Shown here piece by piece: positions 34,292 to 43,690 of a stretch of DNA of 64,000 nt. Below the pieces are notes generated by a model that ran no database searches, was not told the origin of the DNA, and was given only the letters and a program-made list of their open reading frames with translations. A program made the position numbers and the translations under genes. Source of the DNA: Lactococcus ileimucosae (lineage in GTDB: Bacteria; Bacillota; Bacilli; Lactobacillales; Streptococcaceae); contig NZ_CALPDE010000008.1 in NCBI RefSeq assembly GCF_943193185.1, positions 1 through 64,000 of the forward strand. Reading direction: 5' to 3'. Numbering within the stretch: the first letter of the stretch is position 1; each line of letters begins with the position of its first letter.

Positions 34292-35224
34292 ATGAAACAA
34301 GTATTTTTAGATTTTTTGAAAAAAATTCCTATTCCCATTTGTGGTTTAATCTTAGGTATGGTATCTTTGGGCAACCTTCTCTACTCCAAGGGTTACCCTG
34401 TCTTAGGTAACTTTTTTGATCTGGCTGGCCTCTTTTTTATGGCCTTGATACTTATGAAACTCATATTTACCATGCGTCATCTCATAGAGTCGCTCAAAGA
34501 TCCTATCATTGGTTCAGTTTCTCCGACTTTTACAATGGCTTGGATGGTCATTTGTGTCTTTCTTAACAGGGTCTTTCCACACTCTCCTCTTGTTTATCTT
34601 ATCTGGTTAGCCGCCGTCATTCTTCATTTCTTGTTAATGGCATACTTTATCGGTCTTCATATTATTCCTCAAAAAGTCGGAATGCAACATGTTTATCCCA
34701 GCTGGTTTATTACCTTTGTTGGTCTTGGTGTTATCCCAAATACCGCAACAGCTTTTAACTTAGAAATTGGCCGTATTGTCCTATGGCCTGCACTTCTCTT
34801 CTACTTTATACTGCTTCCAATCATTGGGCATCGCATATTCATTTTCAAAAAAATGCACGAATCCACCCTTCCTCTCATTACTATACTTACAGCTCCTGGT
34901 TCTCTTTGTCTAGCAGCTTACTTGACTGTGATGGATGACAAGTCTCATCTCTTTGTTTTCAGCTTGTTTGTGCTTTCGCAACTCATCTACCTTATCACCG
35001 TTGTGCTCATCATTCCTTTATTACGGTTGCCTTTTTATCCTAGTTATGCAGCTTTTACATTCCCTCTGGTTATCTCGGCGACTGCGGTTAGCTTGTTGAG
35101 CAAAAACTATCCTGACTTAAACTTTCTCTTAACGCCTTTAACGGCAATAGAGCTTTTCATAGCCTTTTTAGCAGTCAGCTACGTTTTAGTTCGCTATGCT
35201 TATTTCCTATTTAAAAAGGCTTAA
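34292..35224 (+). CDS. TDT-family (TehA/SLAC1-like) membrane transporter
   Basis: A 310-residue protein with about ten hydrophobic segments. IPICGLILGMVSLGNLL at the N-terminus, the PSWFITFVGLG segment and TAPGSLCLAAYL are typical of tellurite-resistance/dicarboxylate (TDT) transporters and SLAC1-like anion channels. Possible substrates are organic acids or small anions; not resolvable here. It is divergent from a LysR gene and precedes a bidirectional terminator facing pbp2B. Confidence 0.82.
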   Translation: MKQVFLDFLKKIPIPICGLILGMVSLGNLLYSKGYPVLGNFFDLAGLFFMALILMKLIFTMRHLIESLKDPIIGSVSPTFTMAWMVICVFLNRVFPHSPLVYLIWLAAVILHFLLMAYFIGLHIIPQKVGMQHVYPSWFITFVGLGVIPNTATAFNLEIGRIVLWPALLFYFILLPIIGHRIFIFKKMHESTLPLITILTAPGSLCLAAYLTVMDDKSHLFVFSLFVLSQLIYLITVVLIIPLLRLPFYPSYAAFTFPLVISATAVSLLSKNYPDLNFLLTPLTAIELFIAFLAVSYVLVRYAYFLFKKA

Positions 35225-35230
35225 ACCAAT

Positions 35231-35264
35231 AGAACCCTCAGTTTGTCACCAAGCTGAGGGTTCT
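35231..35264. terminator. Bidirectional terminator
   Basis: AGAACCCTCAG and CTGAGGGTTCT form an 11-bp stem between convergent TDT and pbp2B genes. Confidence 0.88.
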
Positions 35265-35271
35265 TATTTTT

Positions 35272-37428
35272 CTATTTGAAGTGGTACATTGAATTATAGA
35301 GGTTTGTAATCTCACGTGTAATGTTTTGACCTATCTTAGAGGTTACACCTCCTTCTTTAACGGTCGTTTGTGGCACCATAACACCGATAGAAATTTGTGG
35401 GTTTTCAGTCGGCGCAAAAGCAACAACATTATTAACCGTTACTGGAATCGTTGTCCCATCTGGTGCTTTATAAGGAACTTCGGCAGTTCCTGTTTTCGCA
35501 GAAATTGAAACTTCAGCCCCTTGTGACGGGCGCATGTAGTAACCCGTTGCCCCAATCTGACCGTTAACCAATTCGTTCCCATGCACTACTTTATACATTC
35601 CGTAATGCAGGACATCCATGTTTTCTGGCGTGATATTGACTTTATCCATAATCTTAGGTGTTATATTTTTAACAAGATTACCCATCCCCCCTTGAGAGTC
35701 AGTTTCATAGATTCCGTCTACAATATGAGGAGACAGACGTTCCCCATTATTCGCCAAAGTCATACCATATGTGGCAAGCTGGAGAGGTGTATAGGTATCA
35801 AACTGTCCAAAAGATTCCATAAGCAGGTTGGAGACGTTTGTCTTATTTGCATCTGGCAAATATCCTATTTCCTCACCCGGGATATCAAAACCAGTTGATG
35901 TTCCCAAACCGTAAGAAGCAAATGTTTCGCGTAATTTCTTAAAGGCTTCAACACTTTTAGAATCATCCACGGACATATTCGGAACATAAGGCTGTCCCAG
36001 CATCTTGAGAGCAATCTGGACCATGTAGGTATTTGATGAATATTCTAAGGCTTGAACAGCATTGATAGGAAGACTGCCGTTGGTAAACCAAGATGTGATC
36101 GCACTTGAACCGGCCAGCTGAATAGGCATATCATAAAGCATCTGGTTATTGGCTATCACGTTTGCATTCCATCCTGCTGTTAGAGTAGCTGGCTTAACCA
36201 CTGATCCTGGTACAAAAGCAGACTGGAAAGTGCCATTTGTATCTTTTTGAAGAGCACCTGTTGTTTCATCACGCTTGAGCCCTGACAAAGCCAGAACAGC
36301 ACCGGTCTTAGAGTCCAGCACAACAGCGTAAGCCCCTTGCGAATAAGTTCCGAAGCCGTCGGCAATCATCGCATTCACCTGTTCTTCTAAAATCCTATCC
36401 ACAGCATTTTGAAATTGTAAATCAATGGTAAGCTTGAGGTTGTCCCCTTTACTTCCCTTTTGTTCTACTTCTGTTCCCGTAACATTCCCTTGCTTATCCG
36501 TAAGTACCTTACTTATCTTAGGAGTGCCTTGTAGATACTTTTCGTAACCTTTCTCTAAAAAAGCTGTTCCTACTCGGTCATTGCGCTGGAAACCTTCTTT
36601 AAGATACTCATCCAGCAAGTTTGATGGAATCCCTTGTTTCTGAGTGGTTACTGTACCTAAAAGTGGCTTAAGAACTGTGTCTGCATATTTTCGGTTCCAA
36701 CTGTTCCCCACAGAAACCCCTTGAAGTTCTCCTTCATGCTCGCCAATGTAGGCCTGCTGCTCCGCAGTGAGGTTACCTGTGGTAATAACTGTCGTGTTAA
36801 AAACTGCAGTGGCGTTCATCTCTTTAAAGAGCTTGACTGCAAACATCTGTTGTTCATTAAAATTTATATCCTCAGCCGTCACTTTGCTAAGTTGAACATT
36901 GTAAAGCTCTGCACCAGTGAGTAGATTTCCTCTTTTATCCGTTTTTTCTCCCTTTGTCAGCTGCTGATTGATTTTATTCAAGTTACCAGCATCAGCTAGG
37001 AAATAGTCTTTTTTATCACGTTCAGTTATCTGGTCAAAATCATTGTCCAAGGATAAGATACCTACCAAACGGTCAGCAATCTTACGCATGTCATCTGCTG
37101 TAGTGTTCTGACCGCGTGTATACTCGATAGCTTCCACCGGCTCCGTTGTTGCCAGAGGAACTCCCTTTGCATCATAGATATTTCCTCGTGGCGATCCCTG
37201 AACTATCTGTAAAGAGCCCGCTCCACCAGACTGTTTGCTCTCATAAAAACTTTGGTTCATTACTTGCATATGGTAAAGTTTGCCAATGAGAACTAAAAAG
37301 AGAACCGTGATGACAAAAAAGAGGAGTTTTACTCGCCCTGATGCCAACATGGTTGGGTTTTTCAACACTTTCCGTGTTTTATCTTTTTTTCCGCTTAATT
37401 CGTTTCGTGTTTTTCTTTTCTCAGACAT
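35272..37428 (-). CDS. pbp2B: Class B penicillin-binding protein 2B
   Basis: Septal or peripheral transpeptidase. ATG 37428 follows AGGATAGG; a GTG seven codons upstream is less likely. The 718 residues include a cytosolic basic start, one membrane segment (about 30-50), a dimerisation domain, and the transpeptidase domain with SVVK (active-site Ser), YSSNTY and KTGTAEV. Normally followed by recR, ddl and murF; here the hydrolase/LysR/TDT module is inserted between pbp2B and recR. Confidence 0.93.
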   Translation of the reverse strand: MSEKRKTRNELSGKKDKTRKVLKNPTMLASGRVKLLFFVITVLFLVLIGKLYHMQVMNQSFYESKQSGGAGSLQIVQGSPRGNIYDAKGVPLATTEPVEAIEYTRGQNTTADDMRKIADRLVGILSLDNDFDQITERDKKDYFLADAGNLNKINQQLTKGEKTDKRGNLLTGAELYNVQLSKVTAEDINFNEQQMFAVKLFKEMNATAVFNTTVITTGNLTAEQQAYIGEHEGELQGVSVGNSWNRKYADTVLKPLLGTVTTQKQGIPSNLLDEYLKEGFQRNDRVGTAFLEKGYEKYLQGTPKISKVLTDKQGNVTGTEVEQKGSKGDNLKLTIDLQFQNAVDRILEEQVNAMIADGFGTYSQGAYAVVLDSKTGAVLALSGLKRDETTGALQKDTNGTFQSAFVPGSVVKPATLTAGWNANVIANNQMLYDMPIQLAGSSAITSWFTNGSLPINAVQALEYSSNTYMVQIALKMLGQPYVPNMSVDDSKSVEAFKKLRETFASYGLGTSTGFDIPGEEIGYLPDANKTNVSNLLMESFGQFDTYTPLQLATYGMTLANNGERLSPHIVDGIYETDSQGGMGNLVKNITPKIMDKVNITPENMDVLHYGMYKVVHGNELVNGQIGATGYYMRPSQGAEVSISAKTGTAEVPYKAPDGTTIPVTVNNVVAFAPTENPQISIGVMVPQTTVKEGGVTSKIGQNITREITNLYNSMYHFK

Positions 37429-37518
37429 GGGACCTATCCTAATTTTCACTCGTCGTTTTCATACCTACACATTTTATCATATTAAACTGTATTTTACCTT
37501 ACATTTTTTGAAGAAAAG

Positions 37519-37540
37519 AAAAAAACCGCCAAAGGCAGAT
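37519..37540 (-). terminator. Terminator of gpmA
   Basis: Reading leftward CTGCC-TTT-GGCGG (with one G-T pair) followed by TTTTTTT. Confidence 0.65.
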
Positions 37541-37553
37541 TTTATCGTGTTAC

Positions 37554-38255
37554 TTATGCTTGTTTTGGCGCAAGATAGTACTCTTTTACAAGGTTCAAAT
37601 CATCGTCAAATTCAAAAACAAGTGGTGGGAAGTTAGGGATTTCAACATCCATAATTTCTTCATCCGAAAGTTGTTTAATATGTTTGACTAAGGCACGAAT
37701 CGAGTTGCCATGTGCACCAACAAACACGTTTTTGCCATCTTTCAAGGCTGGAGCAATTTGATCTTCCCAGAAAGGCAACGCGCGTTCGAGTGTAACTTTG
37801 AGATTTTCAGCATCAGGGATGAGGCTGTCTTCAAGGTTAGCATAACGACGGTCAGCATGTGCTGAGTATTCGTCATCATGTGGCATTGCTGGTGGCAATA
37901 CGTCATATGAACGGCGCCAGATATGAACTTGTTCATCGCCGTGTTTAGCAGCAGCATCAGCTTTGTTCAAGCCAGTCAAGCCACCATAGTGACGCTCGTT
38001 CAAGCGCCAAGTTTTAACAACTGGTACCCAAAGTTGGTCAGAGTATTCAAGTGCATAGTTTGTAGTTTTAATTGCACGTTTCAACACAGATGTATAGGCA
38101 ATATCAAATTCGATGCCTGCTTCTTTGATGAGCTTACCTGCATCAATTGCTTGCTGTGTTCCGTTTTCTGAAAGGTCTACATCAGCCCAACCTGTGAAAA
38201 GGTTAGCCAAGTTCCATTCTGATTCACCATGACGTGCAAAAACTAATTTTACCAT
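37554..38255 (-). CDS. gpmA: 2,3-bisphosphoglycerate-dependent phosphoglycerate mutase
   Basis: Glycolytic interconversion of 3- and 2-phosphoglycerate. The start at 38255 gives [15 protein letters not shown], the usual beginning; an ATG three codons earlier lies one base from the AGGAG and is rejected. The 233 residues carry the phospho-His motif [20 protein letters not shown], and the second catalytic His in [10 protein letters not shown]. Monocistronic with a terminator. Confidence 0.96.
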   Translation of the reverse strand: MVKLVFARHGESEWNLANLFTGWADVDLSENGTQQAIDAGKLIKEAGIEFDIAYTSVLKRAIKTTNYALEYSDQLWVPVVKTWRLNERHYGGLTGLNKADAAAKHGDEQVHIWRRSYDVLPPAMPHDDEYSAHADRRYANLEDSLIPDAENLKVTLERALPFWEDQIAPALKDGKNVFVGAHGNSIRALVKHIKQLSDEEIMDVEIPNFPPLVFEFDDDLNLVKEYYLAPKQA

Positions 38256-38352
38256 TATGTGCATTCTCCTATGTTAAATGTTTTACAAAATTTGTGTACT
38301 GCTCTATTTTACACTAATTTTCATATTTTTTCTAGCCTAGACTCAAGCACGA

Positions 38353-39258
38353 TTAAAACTTATACTTCTCAAAATAAACTTCTAAACTTCGCTTATAGGA
38401 TCTAGCCGCATCTGTCAGAAGTTGACTTTTTTTCTTCACCAAAATTAAGCTGTTAACATTATCCCCATCCATAGGAACAACTGTAACATTATGAACACTT
38501 GCCTTATCAATAAAGCCTAGACCAGTAGCATAAGCATCCGTACGTTCCAGTATACCATTTAAGGTCGCACGGTCAGTAACATTATAAATAAAAGTGTTTT
38601 CGAAGGTTTCTACTAAATCCTCAGAATAGTAAAGAAACTGTTCGTTTTCTTGAGTAAAACGTACACGATCCAAAGTTTTCAAATCACTTGTTTTGATAGT
38701 CTTTTTACGTGTCAACGGATGATTCTTTCTTAAATAAATATGGGTCTGCGAAATGAAAAGTTCTTCGTAATCTAATTCAAGCTTGTCCAGCATACGTAAG
38801 ATACCTGAACGGTTATGCTTGTTTAGGTAAACAACACCAAGCTCGCTATGCCCCTGAGCAACCTCTTGTAAAATGTTATAGGTTGTTGACTCAAAAACTC
38901 GGAAATTTTTGATTTCTGGATTTTTCTTGGAAAACTCGACACCGACAGGCGCAAGGAAGTCATAGTGCTGACTCGCAACAGAAAAATGACGCTCTGTTTC
39001 TTTTGGCTTGGCATACTTTGCCTCAAAAGCTTCAAAATTACGTAAAATTTCCTGCGCCTGCTCATAGAAGCGTTCACCCTCAATCGTCAAGCTTGCTCCT
39101 GTATTTGTACGCTCAAAAATTTGGAAATTAAGTTCTTGTTCTAAGTCTTTAACAGCGATGGACATCGACGGCTGACTCACAAAGAGCTGCTCACTCGCCT
39201 CTCGAAAAGTTCCAGTATTAGCGATAGCTACAACATAGCGAAGCTGTTTTATATTCAT
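38353..39258 (-). CDS. LysR-type regulator, CpsY/CmbR-like
   Basis: A 301-residue LysR protein: N-terminal helix-turn-helix (NTGTFREASEQLFVSQPSMS), then a substrate-binding-like domain. The beginning MNIKQLRYVVAIAN is typical of CpsY/MetR/CysB-like regulators that control sulfur amino-acid genes in lactic acid bacteria. The metQNI operon lies 3 kb away, but there is no direct link. No divergent partner gene is present. Confidence 0.85.
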   Translation of the reverse strand: MNIKQLRYVVAIANTGTFREASEQLFVSQPSMSIAVKDLEQELNFQIFERTNTGASLTIEGERFYEQAQEILRNFEAFEAKYAKPKETERHFSVASQHYDFLAPVGVEFSKKNPEIKNFRVFESTTYNILQEVAQGHSELGVVYLNKHNRSGILRMLDKLELDYEELFISQTHIYLRKNHPLTRKKTIKTSDLKTLDRVRFTQENEQFLYYSEDLVETFENTFIYNVTDRATLNGILERTDAYATGLGFIDKASVHNVTVVPMDGDNVNSLILVKKKSQLLTDAARSYKRSLEVYFEKYKF

Positions 39259-39339
39259 GATAACTCCTTGTTCCTTCTTTAAGCAGTATAAGTAATTTCA
39301 TAGAGATGAGCCACTCCCCTCAATGCTTCTCGTCACAAT

Positions 39340-39458
39340 GGCACTAGTGCATGATGCTGAAAGGCAAAAATGATAGTTTTGGCCTTCCGTCTCATAAGAG
39401 GCTATGGGTCTTGACAGCCAGCATTGATGCCCTTCGGTACACTGCTGGCAGTGTATTA
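39340..39458 (+). repeat. Hairpin-rich element resembling the 1-230 repeat
   Basis: Begins GCATGATGCTG, then AAGGCAAAA...TTTTGGCCTT (one bulge), a spacer, then CCAGCA...TGCTGG around CCCTTCGGTA, then TATTAAAAAAGCC. The element at 124-250 has the same order: CATTATGACGG, an A/T hairpin, CCAG...CTGG, then GCATTAAAAAGC. Sequence identity is low, shape is similar. Confidence 0.35.
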
Positions 39459-39502
39459 AAAAAGCCTATAAATAAATTATACACTATTACATAGGCTTTT
39501 CA
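39457..39502. terminator. Terminator of XRE gene
   Basis: AAAAGCCTAT pairs with ATAGGCTTTT around a long A/T loop; T-runs follow on both strands. It is 15 bases past the XRE stop. Confidence 0.7.
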
Positions 39503-39516
39503 TTTTATTTTACTGT

Positions 39517-39804
39517 TTAGTTTGCTCTTTTTTCAACACCTGCACGTTTCCAAAGTACACATTGATATTTTTCACACCAGAAAACATCTTCTTCTTTTTT
39601 CTTCACGTTTCCAAGCTGAAAAATAAAAAGCTCGTCAACTTTAGTCCCTAAAATCTCGGCCAGCTTAAAAGCTAACAGAAGTTCAGGATCATATTTATCA
39701 TTTTCAATTGCATTGATGGTTTGTCGACTAACATGCGCGATGCGTGCTAAATCTTCCTGAGAAAGTTTTTGTGCCTGTCTAAATTCACGAATCTTATTTT
39801 GCAT
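39517..39804 (-). CDS. XRE-family helix-turn-helix regulator with Cys-containing tail
   Basis: ATG 39804 follows AGGAGGAAGC. The first 65 residues are a compact HTH_3 domain (LSQEDLARIAHVSRQTINAIENDKYDPE ... LGTKVDELF, given in parts), as in YozG-like regulators of about 66 residues. Here about 30 extra residues follow, with FWCEKYQCVLWKR: two Cys among aromatic residues. The tail might bind metal or sense redox state. No partner membrane gene is adjacent, unlike many such regulators. Confidence 0.82.
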   Translation of the reverse strand: MQNKIREFRQAQKLSQEDLARIAHVSRQTINAIENDKYDPELLLAFKLAEILGTKVDELFIFQLGNVKKKEEDVFWCEKYQCVLWKRAGVEKRAN

Positions 39805-39915
39805 GCTTCCTCCTGATGATTTTGTCAAATCTGTTTTACTTTTACTATTTAATCATCTTTTGCAACTTTTTGCAATACATTTTTCCGAGAAAACTCTTGG
39901 TCAAAGACCAGTACT

Positions 39916-40119
39916 CTACTTTTCAATCCCGACCCGGTAGCTCAACTCAATAAATCCTTTAAAAGTGTTTCCTGTTTCCGTTTCAGAGTTAATCACCCTC
40001 TGCTTTTCACTCAGCTGTTTCACTGACTTGCCCTTTAAATTATCAAAAAAGAGCTGTTTTTTCTTCTAATTTTTGAAACTATATCGGATTTCTTTTTTCT
40101 TCAATCAGGTCTTCTTTTT
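39916..40119 (-). pseudogene. Decayed gene fragment
   Basis: Reading leftward, two frames give protein-like sequence in succession: KEDLIEEKRNPI-stop-FQKLEEKTALF, then, after a shift at a run of six T, FFDNLKGKSVKQLSEKQR and NSETETGNTFKGFIELSYR and VGIEK-stop. A nonsense codon and a frameshift must be assumed to join them. There is no start codon or ribosome binding site. I do not recognise the family. The rest of 39805-40270 shows no gene. Confidence 0.35.
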
Positions 40120-40272
40120 ACTTTTAGTATTGATTGATGTTTACATTCTTCAGCATCACACGCCAAACAGGTGCTTTAAGCAATAAAAGTTTTCCTCTTT
40201 TTTCCAAAATAAAGTTTCTTATCATTAAAGAAACAAAAAATATTACCTCTTTTGTTCTATTCAAATGTAAAG

Positions 40273-40278
40273 TATAAT
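40273..40278 (+). promoter_or_regulatory. -10 box of organophosphate antiporter gene
   Basis: TATAAT with TTTTGT 17 bases upstream. The transcription start would fall near 40285, after the ATG at 40281, which argues for the TTG start at 40308. Confidence 0.6.
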
Positions 40279-40307
40279 GAATGCAAAAGAATGAAAGAGG
40301 TTTCATA

Positions 40308-41690
40308 TTGATAGATTTTTTAAAACCGGCACCAGATGCAGAAGAAAAGATCCCCGCAGAAAATGTAACGCGTTTGTATAAAATATGGCAAGTGCGTGTG
40401 CTTATATCAACATCTATTGTTTATATCGGCTATTACATTATTCGACTCATTTTCACCATTCAACAAAATGATATTTCAAAAGTCTATGGTTTTTCCATGG
40501 GACAAATCGGGACAATCCTCTCCATGTTTGGAATTGGTTACGGCATTTCTAAACTCATCATGGGAACACTTGCAGACCGCGCGAATCCTAATCGCTATGT
40601 CGCAACAGGATTAATTGTTTCCTCAATCCTAAACGCATTGTATGGCGCAACAGAAAGTTTTAGGATGATTCTCTTTCTAATGTTCCTAAATTCTATTATG
40701 CAGGGAATGGGCGCTGCGGCTTGTCAACGTTTAATCAGTCTCTGGTTTGGCCGTAAGGGTATTGGGTCTATCATGGCTCGGGGAACAGCGTTTTCAATCT
40801 GGTCGTCTGCCCATAATGCAGGAGCATTCATGTGTGTTGCTGTCATCAACTTGTCCGCCTTGCTTTTTGGCGCCTCACTTCGCTGGAGTTTTTGGACTGC
40901 TTCCATTGTCTCTATCGCTATCGCAGTTCTTGTTCTTATCCTTGGGAGTGATCGCCCAAGTACTAGAGGGCTGCCTACTATTGAAGATTATACTGATGAT
41001 AAAGTTGTAGTCAAAGACGGAGAAGTTGTTGAAGGTGAAGTTTCAACAGAGAGCGTTTTTAAAATCTTCTTTGAGTATATTGTCAAAAACAAACTGATTT
41101 GGGCTGTTATTTTGGCCTCACTTTCCATTTATGTTGTCCGCTACGGGATTATGAGCTGGATGCCAAACTATTTAGTCCACGTCAAAGGTTTTGAAAATTC
41201 TACGGCAAAATGGCTGACGGGAATCTTTGAACTAGCAGCTGTTCCTGGTGTCATAATCATCGGTTTCATCACAGACTTGCTTAAGGGACGGCGAGCAATC
41301 ATGGTATTAATTTCATTAATCGCGATGTTAGTGTGTCTGGTTACTTATTTTGCAGCAACTGATCACACACTCATTATTGTTATTTTACTCATCATGGGAA
41401 CATTTATATATGCTCCTGCGACAATCGTTGGCTTAATGGTCAACGAAGCTGTACCAAAGTTCGCTAACGGGATGTCTACAGGTACAATGGGATTTTGTCA
41501 GTACATCATTGGAGAGGTTATCGCAACATTAGTTATTGGTTGGCTTGTTGAAGCTTATGGCTGGTATGCTGGAAATATAGTTGTTTATTTCTTTGCTACT
41601 GTCGCTATACTTGCTTCAATCTATATTTTAATCCATCAAAATCGCAATTACAAAAAAATTGATAAAAAAGAAAGCCATAGTATGAAATAA
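40308..41690 (+). CDS. Organophosphate:phosphate antiporter (MFS, OPA family)
   Basis: A 12-helix transporter of the GlpT/UhpT type, exchanging sugar or glycerol phosphates for phosphate. Start is taken as TTG 40308, seven bases after AAAGAGG; an in-frame ATG at 40281 has no ribosome binding site and overlaps the promoter. Product 460 residues. Family features: GYYIIRLIF near helix 1, FGIGYGISKLIMGTLADRANPN in the 2-3 loop region (given in part), and SLWFGRKGIGSIM. No sensor system (UhpABC-like) is adjacent. Exact substrate unknown. Confidence 0.85.
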   Translation: MIDFLKPAPDAEEKIPAENVTRLYKIWQVRVLISTSIVYIGYYIIRLIFTIQQNDISKVYGFSMGQIGTILSMFGIGYGISKLIMGTLADRANPNRYVATGLIVSSILNALYGATESFRMILFLMFLNSIMQGMGAAACQRLISLWFGRKGIGSIMARGTAFSIWSSAHNAGAFMCVAVINLSALLFGASLRWSFWTASIVSIAIAVLVLILGSDRPSTRGLPTIEDYTDDKVVVKDGEVVEGEVSTESVFKIFFEYIVKNKLIWAVILASLSIYVVRYGIMSWMPNYLVHVKGFENSTAKWLTGIFELAAVPGVIIIGFITDLLKGRRAIMVLISLIAMLVCLVTYFAATDHTLIIVILLIMGTFIYAPATIVGLMVNEAVPKFANGMSTGTMGFCQYIIGEVIATLVIGWLVEAYGWYAGNIVVYFFATVAILASIYILIHQNRNYKKIDKKESHSMK

Positions 41691-41698
41691 GCCACAAT

Positions 41699-41736
41699 AA
41701 AATACTCAAGCAGTGTGATTGCTTGAGTATTTGTTT
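41699..41736. terminator. Bidirectional terminator
   Basis: AAATACTCAAGCA and TGCTTGAGTATTT form a 13-bp stem with T-runs, between the convergent antiporter and metI genes. Confidence 0.88.
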
Positions 41737-41897
41737 TGCTGTACAGGTATGTACCAGAATTGAAGAGTTTCTACTGGCTTAATGCGCATAGCTGGACAAA
41801 GCTCCGCCATCCAGCAGTTTCTCTCTGGGATTTCTCTGTCTACAATCCAAACGGCTGCAGAATTTCTGACAGCAAGGGGATTTCCCCCTTAATCATA

Positions 41898-42593
41898 TTA
41901 TTTGTGCGTTACACTTTTCGCCCAGATGTCTCCGATGACTTGCACCAAGAGGACCAGAAGGAGGATAAGCAAGGTTGCGAGGAAGGTCACATCATTAGAG
42001 AAACGATTGTAACCATAGGCAATAGCTGTATTTCCTAAACCTCCTGCACCAATGGCTCCAGCCATGGCAGTCAAACCAATCAGAGAGATGATTGTCACTG
42101 TGGATACACGAATCAGGCTTCCAAGTTCTTCACGTAGATAGACAGTAAATACAATGTCCCAAAAATTTGCACCCACAGTCTGTGCCGCTTCCACTGTACC
42201 TTTGTTCACACCTTCAAGAGCGACTTGAACTTGACGGGCATAAAAGGGAAAGACACCCAAAGTTAGTGGAACTAGCGCTGCTGTGGTCCCAATCTGTGTC
42301 CCCACAATTTTTTGAGTAACGGGTGCAATAATCGCAAGTAAAACAATAAAGGGCACAGCACGGAAAATAGAAGTAAATTTATCTAAAAATGAATAAAGTG
42401 CCCGGTTGGGTGTTATTCCTTCCTCATTTGTCACAACAAGTGCTACGCCAAAAATCAATCCTAATATGCCACCAAAAAGACCTGACCAAAAGACCATAAA
42501 AAGTGTCTCAGTGATTGAGGTTATCCAACCTGTATCACCATGTAAACCGAGTGCTACGACATTAGGAAAATGTTCTGTAAACCATTCTGTCAT
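41898..42593 (-). CDS. metI: Methionine ABC transporter permease MetI
   Basis: A 231-residue permease with about five helices and the EAA-type loop EAAQTVGANFWDIVFTVYL (MetI family). It imports methionine together with MetN and MetQ. The ATG directly follows the metN stop, with AGGTG just upstream, so the two are translationally linked. Last gene of metQ-metN-metI. Confidence 0.93.
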   Translation of the reverse strand: MTEWFTEHFPNVVALGLHGDTGWITSITETLFMVFWSGLFGGILGLIFGVALVVTNEEGITPNRALYSFLDKFTSIFRAVPFIVLLAIIAPVTQKIVGTQIGTTAALVPLTLGVFPFYARQVQVALEGVNKGTVEAAQTVGANFWDIVFTVYLREELGSLIRVSTVTIISLIGLTAMAGAIGAGGLGNTAIAYGYNRFSNDVTFLATLLILLLVLLVQVIGDIWAKSVTHK

Positions 42594-43670
42594 CTACTTC
42601 ACCTGCTCTTTCAATACTGTAAATTCAATGTTTTGTTGTGCCAAGTACGCCTTAGCAGCCAAGCGATCTTCTTCTCTTCCTTTCAGAGCGACAACCAAGG
42701 AACCAAAACGTGTATTTTGTAAGACCTCAACATTACCATAGAAAATATTAGTCGCAACACCAAATTGACGGGTGATTTCAGACATGGCTGGTTCACCAGA
42801 TTGATTGCCATAGTAGCTCAGATAGATCAACTCTTCATCTTCTGCAAGGGCGCTAAATGTGTCATTCTCAGTCAGAGAATGGATGAAACGTGACACATTA
42901 GAGGTTGTATCGATAAATTGCTGTGTTAAGGCTTCTTTTGGATGGGCAAAGATTTCCAAGAGATTGTTTTGCTCTATAACTTCACCATTTTGCATCACTG
43001 CTACCTTATTGGCGATTTCTTTCACAACATTCATTTCGTGGGTGATGAGGACAATAGTAAGTCCCAGACGTTTCTGTAGATCTTTCAACAGATCTAAAAT
43101 CTGATTGGTCGTTTTGGGGTCCAGAGCTGAGGTTCCCTCATCAGAAATCAAGATTTCTGGGTCATTGGCCAAGGCACGCGCAATAGCAACACGCTGTTTC
43201 TGCCCTCCTGAAAGTTGTGCTGGATATTTATCTTCAAATTCTTCCAAGCTCACTAACTTGAGCAGTTCACGAATCTTTTCTTCCTTTTCTTTGTCTTTCA
43301 AGGGACTATGTAAAAGAGCAAACTCAATGTTTTCAAAGACTGTCTTTTCATTAAGCAAGTTGAAGTGCTGGAAAATCATACCAATTTTTTGCCGTTCTTT
43401 TCTTAACTCAGCTGCTTTGATTTTTGCTTGATCTTTACCGTCTGCCCCAGCCTTGAAAAGAACTTTACCATTGATTTTAACTTCGCCAGAGCTTGGTTTT
43501 TGCAAGAGATTAATCGTACGAACAATCGTCGATTTTCCAGCGCCTGAATAGCCAATAATGCCAAAAATATCGCCTCTTTCGATATGGATTGTCGTATTTT
43601 TTACAGCATCCACCTTGTTTTTCTTGGTTTCGTAGGAAACACTGATATTATTCAGTTCAATAATTGCCAT
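42594..43670 (-). CDS. metN: Methionine ABC transporter ATP-binding protein MetN
   Basis: ATG 43670 gives MAIIELNNISVSY and follows GGAG; a longer frame overlaps the ribosome binding site. The 358 residues have Walker A GYSGAGKST, signature LSGGQKQR, Walker B ILISDEGTSALD, and a C-terminal NIL (ACT-like) domain that senses methionine and inhibits transport when it is abundant. Twenty bp after metQ. Confidence 0.95.
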   Translation of the reverse strand: MAIIELNNISVSYETKKNKVDAVKNTTIHIERGDIFGIIGYSGAGKSTIVRTINLLQKPSSGEVKINGKVLFKAGADGKDQAKIKAAELRKERQKIGMIFQHFNLLNEKTVFENIEFALLHSPLKDKEKEEKIRELLKLVSLEEFEDKYPAQLSGGQKQRVAIARALANDPEILISDEGTSALDPKTTNQILDLLKDLQKRLGLTIVLITHEMNVVKEIANKVAVMQNGEVIEQNNLLEIFAHPKEALTQQFIDTTSNVSRFIHSLTENDTFSALAEDEELIYLSYYGNQSGEPAMSEITRQFGVATNIFYGNVEVLQNTRFGSLVVALKGREEDRLAAKAYLAQQNIEFTVLKEQVK

Positions 43671-43690
43671 CTCATTCTCCATTACTGTGA

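Noticed and set aside
40124-40306. Reverse-strand 60-codon frame before the antiporter gene
   Set aside because: No ribosome binding site, low complexity and it crosses the antiporter promoter.
41736-42038. Plus-strand 100-codon frame overlapping metI
   Set aside because: It begins inside or beside a terminator, lacks a ribosome binding site and is antisense to metI over most of its length.
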